64,000 bases of DNA, from contig JAEWSP010000008.1 in the NCBI GenBank assembly GCA_023459795.1, positions 24,905 through 88,904 on the forward strand, written 5' to 3'. The position numbers and the translations under genes were made by a program. This document shows positions 41,369-49,793 of this stretch, piece after piece. The notes under the pieces are model-generated. The model saw nothing but the letters and a program-made list of their open reading frames with translations. It had not been told where the DNA came from and did not search any database. Positions within the stretch are counted from its first letter, which is position 1, and each line of letters opens with the position of its first letter. This stretch comes from Bacillota bacterium (GTDB lineage: Bacteria > Bacillota_I > Bacilli_A > RFN20 > CAG-288).

Positions 41369-41770
41369 CTATAGGACATGAAGAAGGAATAAGGCAAGGA
41401 GGACAAAGAAGAGGATGGCAAGGGTGATGAGGACGGCGAAGATGACGACACGGGAGGATATCTTGACCCTTCCGGCCCGTTTCTTCTTCCTGGCTTCTTT
41501 CCGGGCAAGCTTCTTGCTCGTCTCCTTCTTCCGGTCAGATTTCTCGTTGAGCAGTTCGTCGATGGTAAGAGAGAGGGTGTTCTTCTTGATCTTCGGATCG
41601 GAGAGGTTTTCACTCGGAGTCTCCAAAGAGGCAGGAGACCCGGCCAGATTATGCTTTGGCAGGTTCTTCCTTGTCGTCTTCGTCTCGGTGAAGGAATAGA
41701 CGTCCATCCGGCTGATCTTCGTCCGAAGGTCAGCATATTTGAGGACGCGGGACTTTTCTTCTTGGCTCAT
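41369..41770 (-). CDS. Small C-terminally anchored membrane protein
   Basis: The 133-residue protein is hydrophilic and Lys/Arg-rich for about 105 residues, then ends in a single membrane segment of about 25 residues rich in Ile, Leu, Val and Phe. No family is recognised. An in-frame extension to 41893 runs across the promoter region and is rejected: TATAAT on the minus strand at 41795-41790 lies just before the ATG at 41770, giving a very short leader with poor RBS. It is the first gene of the cmk-der-gpsA transcript. Tail anchoring suggests a cytoplasmic domain held at the membrane. Confidence 0.65.
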   Translation of the reverse strand: MSQEEKSRVLKYADLRTKISRMDVYSFTETKTTRKNLPKHNLAGSPASLETPSENLSDPKIKKNTLSLTIDELLNEKSDRKKETSKKLARKEARKKKRAGRVKISSRVVIFAVLITLAILFFVLLALFLLHVL

Positions 41771-41870
41771 TAATAAAAGCTCATTTCTTATTATAGAGGT
41801 TAGGAAGCAACAAAAGAAGAAAGAAGCGGATTTCTTTTCTTCCAGGAAGGCTATAAAGAGTAAAAAAGAG

Positions 41871-41899
41871 TTGAACTTTCCGGCCCTTTTCATTATGAT
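41871..41899 (+). promoter_or_regulatory. Promoter of tRNA-Thr
   Basis: TTGAAC and TATGAT with a 17-base spacer, 11 bases before the tRNA. Confidence 0.72.
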
Positions 41900-41909
41900 A
41901 TTCCTTGCT

Positions 41910-41985
41910 GCCGCAGTAGCTCAGTCGGTAGAGCAACTGATTCGTAATCAGGAGATCGTAGGTTCGATTCCTATCTGCGGCACCA
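41910..41985 (+). tRNA. tRNA-Thr (CGT)
   Basis: Full cloverleaf: acceptor GCCGCAG/CTGCGGC, D-arm AGCTC..GAGC, anticodon stem ACTGA/TCAGG-type with loop TTCGTAA (anticodon CGT), T-arm GGTTCGATTCC, and an encoded ACCA end. Confidence 0.97.
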
Positions 41986-41996
41986 GAAAAAAACAG

Positions 41997-42019
41997 GGAA
42001 GCCGGAAGGCTTCCTTTTT
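41997..42019 (+). terminator. Terminator of tRNA-Thr
   Basis: GGAAGCC and GGCTTCC pair around GGAA and are followed by TTTTTC. Confidence 0.85.
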
Positions 42020-42036
42020 CTTATATCCGGACATTG

Positions 42037-42059
42037 AAAAAGCGGGGATTAACCCCGCT
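42037..42059 (-). terminator. Terminator of the ribosomal protein operon
   Basis: On the minus strand AGCGGGG and CCCCGCT pair around TTAAT and are followed by TTTT. It lies 17 bases after the rplQ stop. Confidence 0.82.
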
Positions 42060-42075
42060 TCTTTTCCACTTAGAA

Positions 42076-42483
42076 CTAGTCGACGAAGGCAACTAAGGCT
42101 AAAGGAGCATTGTCTCCTCTGCGGTTGTCAGTCTTGAGGACTCTGGTGTATCCGCCGTTACGGCTCTTGTACTTCGGGCCATAGACGTCGAACAGCTTCT
42201 GAACCGGATCCTTGCCGCTCTTCTCATCGGCAAAGCCCTCTTCCCTGAGCCACTTGGCAGCCTGTCTCCTTGCGGCGACATCGCCCTTCTTGGCATAGGT
42301 GACGAGACGGTCAGCCTTGGCGCTGATGCGCTTGGCGACATCGAACTCGACAACGACCTGACCAGTGATGACAAGCTGAGAAAGGACATTTCTCATCATG
42401 TTCTTGGTCTTGTCCGAGGTATAGCCCGCCTTGAAGCGGACACCGCCCTTGCCGTGGACATTCTTTCTTCCGATTGTACCCAT
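42076..42483 (-). CDS. rplQ: 50S ribosomal protein L17
   Basis: The 135-residue protein is L17 of the large subunit near the exit tunnel. The core RNVLSQLVITGQVVVEFDVAKRISAKADRLVTYAKKGD matches the family; residue count is within the normal range. It is the last gene of the S10-spc-alpha run, 19 bases after rpoA, followed by a terminator. Confidence 0.97.
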   Translation of the reverse strand: MGTIGRKNVHGKGGVRFKAGYTSDKTKNMMRNVLSQLVITGQVVVEFDVAKRISAKADRLVTYAKKGDVAARRQAAKWLREEGFADEKSGKDPVQKLFDVYGPKYKSRNGGYTRVLKTDNRRGDNAPLALVAFVD

Positions 42484-42502
42484 AGGTGTTTAACCCTCCA
42501 CG

Positions 42503-43468
42503 TTACTTCTTGGCGCCGTCGTCAGGCTGAAGAGACAGACTGAGCTGCGCCAGCTTATCCATGATTTCTTTGTAGGACTTCTTGCCGAGGTTACGGACCG
42601 TCATCAGTTCGCTTTCCTTCATGTTGCAGAGATCCTGGACCGTTTTCAGTCCGTTTCTCTTCAAGCAGTTGGAAGAACGGACGGAGAGATCGAGATCCTC
42701 GATGCTCATCGTCGTATACTTGTTCTCCGGTTTTGCAGTAGACGTCGCCATGATGGTGGAGGACTTGACTGCACTGTCGAGATTCTCGAACACCTTGAAG
42801 TGCTCATCCAGAATCTTGGCCGAGAGGGCAACGGCGTTGACCGCCGTCATGCTCCCGTCGGTTTCGACGGAGAGAACCAGAGTCTCGTAATTGGTATCGT
42901 GCTGGACACGAGCAGGCTCGACAGAAATCGAGACCTTCTCGATCGGGGAGAAATTGGAATCGACGGCGATCATTCCGATCGGCCAGTTGGAATCCTTGTT
43001 CTCCTCGGCAGTGACGAAGCCTCTTCCCTTGTGGGCGTGAAGGGCCATCTTGATGTGGCCGTTCTCGCCTAAGTGGCAGAGGACGAGATCCTTGTTGACA
43101 ACAGAGACCATATCCGGGCAAACGATATCTCCGGCAGTTACGACCTTGTTGCCCTTGACTTCGAGCTTGAGGACGTAATCAGCAGCATCATCGTCGCTCT
43201 CGTCCTTCAGGACAAGCTTCTTGACCTGAAGAATGATATTGGTCAGATCTTCGACAACGCCCGGAAGAGGAGTGTACTCATGACGAGCACCTTCGACTTC
43301 GATGGCGTAGACCGCAAGACCTGGAAGAGAGGAGAGCAAGACCCGTCGCAGGGCATTACCGATCGTGACCCCATATCCCTTTTCCAAGGGAGTGACCGCG
43401 AAACTGCCTGTATTGGCATTGACATCACTCTTCTGGATGTCAAACTTCGGCTGAACAAATTCTTTCAT
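42503..43468 (-). CDS. rpoA: RNA polymerase alpha subunit
   Basis: The 321-residue subunit has the dimerisation N-terminal domain (about 1-230, with GYGVTIGNALRRVLLSSLPG) and the C-terminal DNA-binding domain (about 250-310, with SSNCLKRNGLKTVQDLCNM). Near the linker it has an Ala/Lys/Thr stretch. Gene order rpsM-rpsK-rpoA-rplQ is the standard alpha operon without rpsD, as usual in Bacillota. Confidence 0.97.
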   Translation of the reverse strand: MKEFVQPKFDIQKSDVNANTGSFAVTPLEKGYGVTIGNALRRVLLSSLPGLAVYAIEVEGARHEYTPLPGVVEDLTNIILQVKKLVLKDESDDDAADYVLKLEVKGNKVVTAGDIVCPDMVSVVNKDLVLCHLGENGHIKMALHAHKGRGFVTAEENKDSNWPIGMIAVDSNFSPIEKVSISVEPARVQHDTNYETLVLSVETDGSMTAVNAVALSAKILDEHFKVFENLDSAVKSSTIMATSTAKPENKYTTMSIEDLDLSVRSSNCLKRNGLKTVQDLCNMKESELMTVRNLGKKSYKEIMDKLAQLSLSLQPDDGAKK

Positions 43469-43490
43469 TGATACTCTCCTTTACTCCAAT

Positions 43491-43958
43491 TTATCCACGA
43501 GGACGCTTCGGCGGCCGGCATCCATTGTGCGGGATCGGAGTAACATCGGCGATGGACAGAACCTTAAGTCCGCTGGCTTCAAGAGCACGGACAGCCGTCT
43601 CTCTGCCCGGACCCGGGCCCTTGACTTCGACATCGACCTGACGGAGACCGCGGTCGAAGACACTCTTTGCGACAGTCGCAGCTGCAACCTGAGCAGCGAA
43701 CGGAGTGGACTTCTTGCTTCCCGACATTCCGCATGTTCCGGAAGATGCCCAGGCAATTACCTTGCCATCTTCGCTCGTAACGGAAATGATAGTATTGCTG
43801 AAGGAGGCATGGATGTGGCAGACTCCCTTGATGAAGTTGAGCTTGGCCTTCTTCTTACGGATAGTAGTCTTCTTTCCCTTCTTAGCACCAGCAACAGCGG
43901 TAGGGCCCTTAAGGGCACTAGGAGCAGCAGCTGCCGGCTTTTTTATTTCATCAGCCAT
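43491..43958 (-). CDS. rpsK: 30S ribosomal protein S11 with N-terminal extension
   Basis: The 155-residue protein is S11 of the platform of the 30S subunit. The core from about residue 28 (TTIRKKKAKLNFIKG...) through HIHASFSNTIISVT and the end PIPHNGCRPPKRPRG is normal. The first 27 residues, rich in Ala, Lys and Pro, are additional: S11 is normally about 129 residues. The ATG at 43958 has AGGA before it and no later Met fits, so the extension is probably real. Confidence 0.95.
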   Translation of the reverse strand: MADEIKKPAAAAPSALKGPTAVAGAKKGKKTTIRKKKAKLNFIKGVCHIHASFSNTIISVTSEDGKVIAWASSGTCGMSGSKKSTPFAAQVAAATVAKSVFDRGLRQVDVEVKGPGPGRETAVRALEASGLKVLSIADVTPIPHNGCRPPKRPRG

Positions 43959-43977
43959 TTTTCGTTATCCTCCCAGC

Positions 43978-44352
43978 CTACATCGTTGCCTTCTTGTGGT
44001 TGGCAACAGTCTTTCTCGGACCTTTGCAGGTACGAGCATTGGTCTTATCACGCTGACCGCGGCAAGGGAGATTTCTCCGATGTCTCTGTCCACGGTAAGT
44101 ACCGATTTCTTCCAGACGCTTGATGTCGAGCGCAACTTCACGGCGGAGGTCACCCTCGGTCGAAAACTTAGCGACTTCGGCACGGACTCTGGTCAGCTCT
44201 TCCTCAGTGCAATCCTTGACTCTCTTATTGGGATCGACCTTGGCAGCTTCGCAGATCTTCTCAGCACGGGTGTCGCCGATTCCGTAGATATACGGAAGAG
44301 CGTGCACAATCTGCTTGTCGTTCGGAACATCCACTCCAGCGATTCTTGCCAT
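43978..44352 (-). CDS. rpsM: 30S ribosomal protein S13
   Basis: The 124-residue protein is S13, which contacts the 50S subunit and tRNAs in the head of the 30S subunit. MARIAGVDVPNDK at the N-terminus and GQRHRRNLPCRGQRDKTNARTCKG at the C-terminus are signatures. The in-frame extension to 44427 would overlap the rpmJ stop region and lacks a ribosome binding site; AAGGAG lies just before 44352. Confidence 0.97.
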   Translation of the reverse strand: MARIAGVDVPNDKQIVHALPYIYGIGDTRAEKICEAAKVDPNKRVKDCTEEELTRVRAEVAKFSTEGDLRREVALDIKRLEEIGTYRGQRHRRNLPCRGQRDKTNARTCKGPRKTVANHKKATM

Positions 44353-44377
44353 AGTGTTTTTTTCTTTCTCCTTATCT

Positions 44378-44491
44378 CTAGCCCTGTCTCTGCTTATGCT
44401 TCGGATTCGAGCAGATGACCATGACACGTCCCTTACGCTTGATTACCCGGCAATTCGGGCAAATCGGTTTAACGGAAGCTCTAACTTTCAT
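44378..44491 (-). CDS. rpmJ: 50S ribosomal protein L36
   Basis: A 37-residue frame, too short for usual gene finders, encodes L36. MKVRASVKPICPNC starts it and CSNPKHKQRQG ends it; C-x2-C...C...H is the zinc-binding set of the C+ form. GGAG lies before the ATG; it sits between infA and rpsM as in other Bacilli. Confidence 0.96.
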   Translation of the reverse strand: MKVRASVKPICPNCRVIKRKGRVMVICSNPKHKQRQG

Positions 44492-44506
44492 TGGAACTAT
44501 TCTCCT

Positions 44507-44725
44507 TTACTTGTATCGGTACACAATACAGCCATTCGTGACATCATATGGGGAGATTTCGACCGTGACCCTATCCCGAGGAAGGATACGGATTCTATTC
44601 ATCCGCATCTTGCCTGAGATCCTGGCACGGATCACAGCACCACCGTCGAGCTGTACCGAATAGAGCCCGCCGGGTAGGGAATCGAGAACCGTTCCCTCCA
44701 TCTTAATGAAATCTTCTCTGCTCAT
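44507..44725 (-). CDS. infA: Translation initiation factor IF-1
   Basis: The 72-residue OB-fold protein binds the A site of the 30S subunit during initiation. MEGTVLDSLPGGLYSVQLDGG and the end RDRVTVEISPYDVTNGCIVYRYK match the family, whose length it has exactly. It overlaps the end of map by four bases. Confidence 0.96.
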   Translation of the reverse strand: MSREDFIKMEGTVLDSLPGGLYSVQLDGGAVIRARISGKMRMNRIRILPRDRVTVEISPYDVTNGCIVYRYK

Positions 44726-45528
44726 GCTTGTTTCTTATCCTCCAATTCTTTGAGATGTCGACGCACATTGGAGTCGACAGAGAGCACTTCGGCCCCCGTG
44801 TCCGTAATCAGCACGTCGTTTTCGTAATGGGCATTGATCTTGTGATCAGCACTTTGTACGCCCCATCCGTCGGCAAGCGTGATGATTTTGCTATCCCCGC
44901 TCATCACCATCGGTTCGATAGCGATGACCATACCCGAACGCAGGAACGGACCAAAGCCCAGTTCCGGGGAATAGTAGTTGTAAATGAAGGGATCTTCGTG
45001 CATGGTTTTTCCCAAGCCATGGCCGCCGTACTCTTTCACGAGCGAGAAGCCATACTTGTCAGCTGTCTTCTGGATCTCCATGGAAATCGCATTCACATGG
45101 ACGCCAGGCTTACAGACCTTAAAAGCATTGTAGAAGCACTCTTCGGCGCAGCAGATGAGCTTTTTTGCTTCATCGGAGATGTTTCCAACCGGGAAGGTGC
45201 GGCAGGCATCGCCCTGATATCCTGTATCGTCCTGGTTACCCATGTCGATAGAGAGAATATCGCCTTCCTTCAGCACGACATCTTTTGAGGGGATTCCATG
45301 GATGAGAGTATCGTTGACACTAGCGCAGACAGCAGCTGGGTAACCATCCTCGAGCTTGAAGGAACAGATTCCTCCAGTCTCCCGGATCAGACGGTCCGCG
45401 ATCTTGTCGATCTCGTAGGTCGTCCTTCCCGGACGGATTTCAGGGGCAAGCTTGTCGAAGATTGCACCTAACTTTCCGCAGGCGGTCCTCATCATTTCGA
45501 TTTCTCGTTTCGACTTGATGATGATCAT
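44722..45528 (-). CDS. map: Methionine aminopeptidase, type I
   Basis: The 268-residue enzyme removes the N-terminal methionine from new proteins. The metal ligands are in SIDMGNQDDTGYQGDACRTF, YGGHGLGKTMHEDPFI, GMVIAIEPMV and the C-terminal HYENDVLIT. The start at 45528 (MIIIKSKREIEMM) fits the family; the in-frame extension to 45591 runs into adk. It is about 18 residues longer at the C-terminus than the common form, ending in a charged KHLKELEDKKQA segment. Confidence 0.95.
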   Translation of the reverse strand: MIIIKSKREIEMMRTACGKLGAIFDKLAPEIRPGRTTYEIDKIADRLIRETGGICSFKLEDGYPAAVCASVNDTLIHGIPSKDVVLKEGDILSIDMGNQDDTGYQGDACRTFPVGNISDEAKKLICCAEECFYNAFKVCKPGVHVNAISMEIQKTADKYGFSLVKEYGGHGLGKTMHEDPFIYNYYSPELGFGPFLRSGMVIAIEPMVMSGDSKIITLADGWGVQSADHKINAHYENDVLITDTGAEVLSVDSNVRRHLKELEDKKQA

Positions 45529-45529
45529 C

Positions 45530-46195
45530 TTATTTGCCTTCGACTGCCTTTTCGACGTCCTGGAAGACATCTTGGATGTCTTGGAGTGCATCGACCTTCT
45601 TCAGAAGCCCGGCCTTTTCGTAGTAGGAAGCGATTGGCTCGGTTTCCTTATGGTAAGCATCGATTCTGACTTGGAAGCTTTCCGCGTTGTCGTCTTTGCG
45701 CTGGAGAAGATTGGATCCGCAGCTGTCACAGACGCCTTCCACATTCGGCTTCTTGGTAAGAAGATTGTACGATGCACCGCATTTCGGGCAGACCCGACGG
45801 TTGACGATCCGGTCCATGATGACCTTATCATCAGCAACGAGCAGCAGAACCGCGCTTATGGTTCTGCCTTCTTTCTCGAGGAGCTTGTCAAGAGCCTCAG
45901 CCTGGGGAATCGTCCTCGGGAATCCGTCAAGAAGGAAACCCTTCTTGCAATCCTCCTCTGATAACCTCTCCTGGACAAGACCGATAACGACCTCATCGGG
46001 AACAAGAGCACCCGAATCGATATACGACTTGGCAGCAAGGCCCATAGGGGTCTTGTTGCCAATAGCGGCCCGGAACATATCGCCGGTCGAAACATGGCAG
46101 ATGCCATACTTTTTGACGATGAGCTCGGACTGAGTTCCCTTGCCGGCAGCAGGAGGACCCATCAGGATGATGTTCAATGCAGTATTCTTCTTCAT
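45530..46195 (-). CDS. adk: Adenylate kinase
   Basis: The 221-residue enzyme interconverts AMP, ADP and ATP. MGPPAAGKGTQS is the P-loop, DGFPRTIPQAEAL the AMP-binding motif, and the lid carries CPKCGASYN...CDSCG, a structural zinc site of the Gram-positive type. Gene order secY-adk-map-infA is standard. Confidence 0.97.
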   Translation of the reverse strand: MKKNTALNIILMGPPAAGKGTQSELIVKKYGICHVSTGDMFRAAIGNKTPMGLAAKSYIDSGALVPDEVVIGLVQERLSEEDCKKGFLLDGFPRTIPQAEALDKLLEKEGRTISAVLLLVADDKVIMDRIVNRRVCPKCGASYNLLTKKPNVEGVCDSCGSNLLQRKDDNAESFQVRIDAYHKETEPIASYYEKAGLLKKVDALQDIQDVFQDVEKAVEGK

Positions 46196-46198
46196 TCG

Positions 46199-47542
46199 TT
46201 ACAGCTCGCTTTCCGCATAACCGTTTCCGGCTAAGATGCCATTGATCTGGTTGTCGACTTCAAGAGCAACGCCAACCACGATGATAAGACCTGTTCCACC
46301 GATAGCAAGACTTTGCGGGACTGCTCCCGACAAAGCAAGCACAACCGGAAGAAGGGAAACGACGACTAGCGACATACTACCAAGGAACGTAATCCGGTTC
46401 AGCGTCTTGGAGATGTAAGTCTCCGTTTCGGCGCCCGGCTTGATTCCGGTAATATAAGTCCCCGATTCCTGGAAGTTCTGAGCGATCCGCTCCGGATTGA
46501 TCTGGAGCTGCGCATAGAAGTAAGAGAAGAGGATGATTAAGACCGCATAGATTATTGTACCCCAAGGGAAGGAGAAACTGCTAGTCATCTCGGTCATTTT
46601 CTGGTAGTTGAAGACGTCTTCGAGGACCTGTGCCCACTTCGGCGGGTTCCCGTTCGAGAAGAGAGACACAAGGATGGCAGGCATCATCATGAGGGACACC
46701 GCGAAGATGACCGGCATGACGGAGCTGACATTGACTTTCAGCGGCAGGAACGAGGCCTGTTCGGATGAAAGATCATTGTTCTGCGACGTATTGGAGTGGC
46801 TGACCGGAAGCTTGCGGACCGACTTCTCGATGAAGGTAACGAAGAGGATGATAAGGAAGAGAGCCAGCAGGTAGACGACGATCTGGACACTGCCCTTCAG
46901 GATCAGCGACGGATCTCCGGACTGGACCTTGTCTCCCAAGAAGTTTTGGAAGGCAGAGACGATCTGGCTCGGAAGCTCGGCAATGATACCGGCTCCGATC
47001 AGCATAGAGATACCGTTTCCGATACCCTTGTCCGTAATCTGATCACCCATCCATTCCAGCATCATCGTACCAGCAACCATGAAGATGATGATCTTGGCAT
47101 ATCCCCACGGAGTGGAATCCGTCAACGTGATTCCCTTGCTGTTCACAAGGGCCACGATGATTCCGTAGCTCTGCACGGCGCCAAGAACAACGGAGAGAAG
47201 ACGAGTCACGACATCGATTTTCTTCTGGCCGGATTCGCCTTCCTTGCTCATCTCCGACAGGGCGGGGAGAACATCCATCGAGAGAAGCTCGATGATGATC
47301 TGGCTCGTGATGTACGGGGATACTCCTAACGCAAGAAGGGAGAAGTTCGCAAGCGCGCCTCCTCCCATCATATTTAGAATCGAAAACGAGGATGAATCAT
47401 CCCAGAGGGAACTGGCGTTTTCCACGTTGACCCCTGGAACTGTGATAGCCGATCCGATACGAAAGACCAGGAAAATCGCCAACGTAAAGAGTACACGATT
47501 CTGAACATCCTGATTCTTGAAATATGCGGCTATCTTCTTCAT
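46199..47542 (-). CDS. secY: Protein translocase subunit SecY
   Basis: The 447-residue protein has ten hydrophobic segments and forms the channel for secreted and membrane proteins. GVSPYITSQIIIELL and GQKKIDVVTRLLSVVLG are family signatures, and ADKGIGNG-type cytoplasmic loop ITDKGIGNGISMLI is present. It starts directly after the rplO stop (adjacent bases). Confidence 0.97.
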   Translation of the reverse strand: MKKIAAYFKNQDVQNRVLFTLAIFLVFRIGSAITVPGVNVENASSLWDDSSSFSILNMMGGGALANFSLLALGVSPYITSQIIIELLSMDVLPALSEMSKEGESGQKKIDVVTRLLSVVLGAVQSYGIIVALVNSKGITLTDSTPWGYAKIIIFMVAGTMMLEWMGDQITDKGIGNGISMLIGAGIIAELPSQIVSAFQNFLGDKVQSGDPSLILKGSVQIVVYLLALFLIILFVTFIEKSVRKLPVSHSNTSQNNDLSSEQASFLPLKVNVSSVMPVIFAVSLMMMPAILVSLFSNGNPPKWAQVLEDVFNYQKMTEMTSSFSFPWGTIIYAVLIILFSYFYAQLQINPERIAQNFQESGTYITGIKPGAETETYISKTLNRITFLGSMSLVVVSLLPVVLALSGAVPQSLAIGGTGLIIVVGVALEVDNQINGILAGNGYAESEL

Positions 47543-48040
47543 TTACTTGGCCTCGTTAGCAGAAGCGGCCTTGTTGAGGGCAACTCTACTATCCTTAAGA
47601 GAAACAACGATGGCCTTTCCGCCGGCGGCCTCGATGGCCTTCTTGGCGGAAGCGGAGAATGCCTGGGCGGTAACGTTAAGCTTCTTGGTGAGCTTGCCAT
47701 TGCCTAAGACCTTAACCGGGTGGTTGAGGTTGGCGACAAGGCCAGCTTCCATAAGGATAACATCATCGACAGCAGCACCGTTCTCGAACTTCTCGAGGTC
47801 CTCGAGATTGATGATGACATAAGGTAAGCGGTTCGGAGAAACGAATCCGTGCTTCGGAACACGGCGGTAAAGCGGAAGGTTTCCGCCTTCGAATCCAAAC
47901 GGGACCTTGGAACCCTGACGGGCGCCCTGACCCTTCTGGCCGCGAGTAGACGTCTTGCCCATTCCGGAGCCGAGGCCTAAGCCAACACGCTTCGGAAGGT
48001 GGCGAGAGCCCTTGGCAATCTTCATGGAATTCAAATTCAT
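47543..48040 (-). CDS. rplO: 50S ribosomal protein L15
   Basis: The 165-residue protein is L15 of the large subunit. RVGLGLGSGMGKTSTRGQKGQGARQGSKVPFGFEGGNLPLYRRVPKHGF is the conserved N-terminal basic region; the C-terminal globular domain has Ala/Lys-rich ends. It lies 12 bases after rpsE, where most Bacilli have rpmD between them. Confidence 0.97.
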   Translation of the reverse strand: MNLNSMKIAKGSRHLPKRVGLGLGSGMGKTSTRGQKGQGARQGSKVPFGFEGGNLPLYRRVPKHGFVSPNRLPYVIINLEDLEKFENGAAVDDVILMEAGLVANLNHPVKVLGNGKLTKKLNVTAQAFSASAKKAIEAAGGKAIVVSLKDSRVALNKAASANEAK

Positions 48041-48052
48041 AGCCCGCCCTCC

Positions 48053-48796
48053 TTATTCTTTGTGGGAAGCAGGCTTTTCTTCAGGCTTAGCTTCCGGCTT
48101 CTTATCTTCGATCTTCTTGCCATAACGGACAAAGGCAATCTGCTTGTAGTCCTTGAGCTGTCCGAGTCCATCGACCGTCGCCTTGACAGCGTTGTTCTGA
48201 GTTCTCGAACCGTAGATCTTGGAGTAGACGTTCTTGACGCCAGCAAGCTCCAGGATAGCACGGACAGCGCCGCCGGCAACAAGTCCTGTGCCTTCCGGAG
48301 CAGGCTTCAGGAAGACCTGAGTCGCACCGAATTTGCCCATGACCGGATGCGCAATGGTATCGCCCTTGACAATAGCAAGGTGGAACATATTGCGGCGAGC
48401 AGCAGTTACTGCCTTCTTGATGGCTTCCGGAACTTCTCCGGACTTGCCAAGGCCATAACCATACTTGCCCTTCTTGTCGCCGATGACGACGAGTGCGGAG
48501 AAACGGATTCTCTTACCGCCCTTGACAGTCTTGGCAACACGGCTGATCTTGACGACCTTCTCATCGAATTCCATATCCCGGCGTCCGCCGCGGTTGAATT
48601 TTCCACCGTTGCGTCCACCGAACTTGTTTCCGCCCATACCATGTCCCTGTCCCTGGCCACGGAAATTTCCGTGTCCCATCGGACGGTTCATGGTCTTGGC
48701 ATTCGCAGCAGCTTCGGTCTTGGCCACAGCCTTGACCTCTGCTTTCGCCTCGGTCTTTACCGGAGCGGGAGCGACGACTTTATTTTCTTCTGCCAT
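48053..48796 (-). CDS. rpsE: 30S ribosomal protein S5 with long N- and C-terminal extensions
   Basis: At 247 residues this S5 is about 80 residues longer than usual. The conserved core begins near residue 75 (MEFDEKVVKISRVAKTVKGGKR) and contains the S5 signatures. The N-terminal extension has two parts: an Ala/Lys/Val stretch and a Gly/Arg/Phe/Asn-rich part with repeated (F/G)-R-G and G-G-x-x-F pieces, like RGG-box RNA-binding tails. The C-terminus adds a Lys/Glu/Pro tail. S5 lies at the mRNA entry site, so an RNA-binding tail there could touch incoming mRNA. AAGG lies before the ATG at 48796. Confidence 0.95.
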   Translation of the reverse strand: MAEENKVVAPAPVKTEAKAEVKAVAKTEAAANAKTMNRPMGHGNFRGQGQGHGMGGNKFGGRNGGKFNRGGRRDMEFDEKVVKISRVAKTVKGGKRIRFSALVVIGDKKGKYGYGLGKSGEVPEAIKKAVTAARRNMFHLAIVKGDTIAHPVMGKFGATQVFLKPAPEGTGLVAGGAVRAILELAGVKNVYSKIYGSRTQNNAVKATVDGLGQLKDYKQIAFVRYGKKIEDKKPEAKPEEKPASHKE

Positions 48797-48810
48797 TGAT
48801 CCTTACCCCC

Positions 48811-49167
48811 TTAGAAGACGAGACCGCCCTTACGAAGGGCCTCGGCTACGGCTTCGACCTGTCCGTGATAGAGATATCCGGAACGATCGAAGACGACTTC
48901 CTTGATCTTCTTGTCGGCTGCCTTCTTGGCGAGGTCTTCGCCGACCTTGGTGGCCGCATCCTTGTTGGACGGGTTGTCAAGACCGAGCTTGTCGCTAGAA
49001 GAGGCAACTAAGACGACGTTCTTCACATCGTCGATGATCTGCGCATAGATGAACTTGTTGGAGCGGAAAATCGAAATACGCGGACGGGCCGTAGTGCCGG
49101 AGATCTTGGCTCTGACGCGAACGTGGCGATGAAGACGAGCCTTGTTGCGATTGAATGTGCTGTACAT
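48811..49167 (-). CDS. rplR: 50S ribosomal protein L18
   Basis: The 118-residue protein binds 5S rRNA in the central protuberance. RPRISIFRSNKFIYAQIIDD and the end FDRSGYLYHGQVEAVAEALRKGGLVF are signatures, and the length is normal. Spaced 14 bases from rpsE. Confidence 0.97.
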   Translation of the reverse strand: MYSTFNRNKARLHRHVRVRAKISGTTARPRISIFRSNKFIYAQIIDDVKNVVLVASSSDKLGLDNPSNKDAATKVGEDLAKKAADKKIKEVVFDRSGYLYHGQVEAVAEALRKGGLVF

Positions 49168-49185
49168 ATTTTTTCAATCCTCCTA

Positions 49186-49773
49186 TTACTTCGCAGCCCC
49201 AGCGGCCGGTGCAGCCGCACCAACAGCAGACTTCTTTGCAGAAGCAGGCTGACGGAGAACGACGACCTCGTCCTGGTAGCGGATACCCTTGCCGTGATAG
49301 CATTCCGGCTTCTTCTTCGAGCGGATGTTAGCGGCAACCTGTCCGACGAGCTGCTTATCGAATCCAGAGACGGTGATGGACATATCCTTGGTATTGATAG
49401 CCATGGAAATGCCATCCATTCCCTTGATGATGTCCGGATGCGTATGTCCGACATGGAGGACAAGATCCTTGCCCTGCATTTCGGCACGGTAGCCAACGCC
49501 CTTGATGACAAGAGTCTTGGAGAATCCGTTCTGGACTCCCTCAATCATGCCAGCAACAACAGCGCGGACGGTTCCGTGATTCATACGGGAATGGATGTTG
49601 TCATCCGGGATAGTGAAGGTAAGGACGTTGTCCTTCTCTTCAATCTTGACGATCTTATCGAATTTCTGATTGAGTTCGCCCTTCGGTCCCTTGACAGAGA
49701 CAGCGTTGCCGTCCTTGACGGTAACAGTGACTCCAGCCGGAATCGTAATGGGCATTCTTCCGATACGAGACAT
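49186..49773 (-). CDS. rplF: 50S ribosomal protein L6
   Basis: The 195-residue protein is L6, near the factor-binding site. The N-terminal MSRIGRMPITIPAGV and the C-terminal KKPECYHGKGIRYQDEVV match the family. About 15 extra residues, rich in Ala, Gly and Lys, follow the normal end. Confidence 0.96.
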   Translation of the reverse strand: MSRIGRMPITIPAGVTVTVKDGNAVSVKGPKGELNQKFDKIVKIEEKDNVLTFTIPDDNIHSRMNHGTVRAVVAGMIEGVQNGFSKTLVIKGVGYRAEMQGKDLVLHVGHTHPDIIKGMDGISMAINTKDMSITVSGFDKQLVGQVAANIRSKKKPECYHGKGIRYQDEVVVLRQPASAKKSAVGAAAPAAGAAK

Positions 49774-49793
49774 AACTGTTTCCTACCTCCCCA

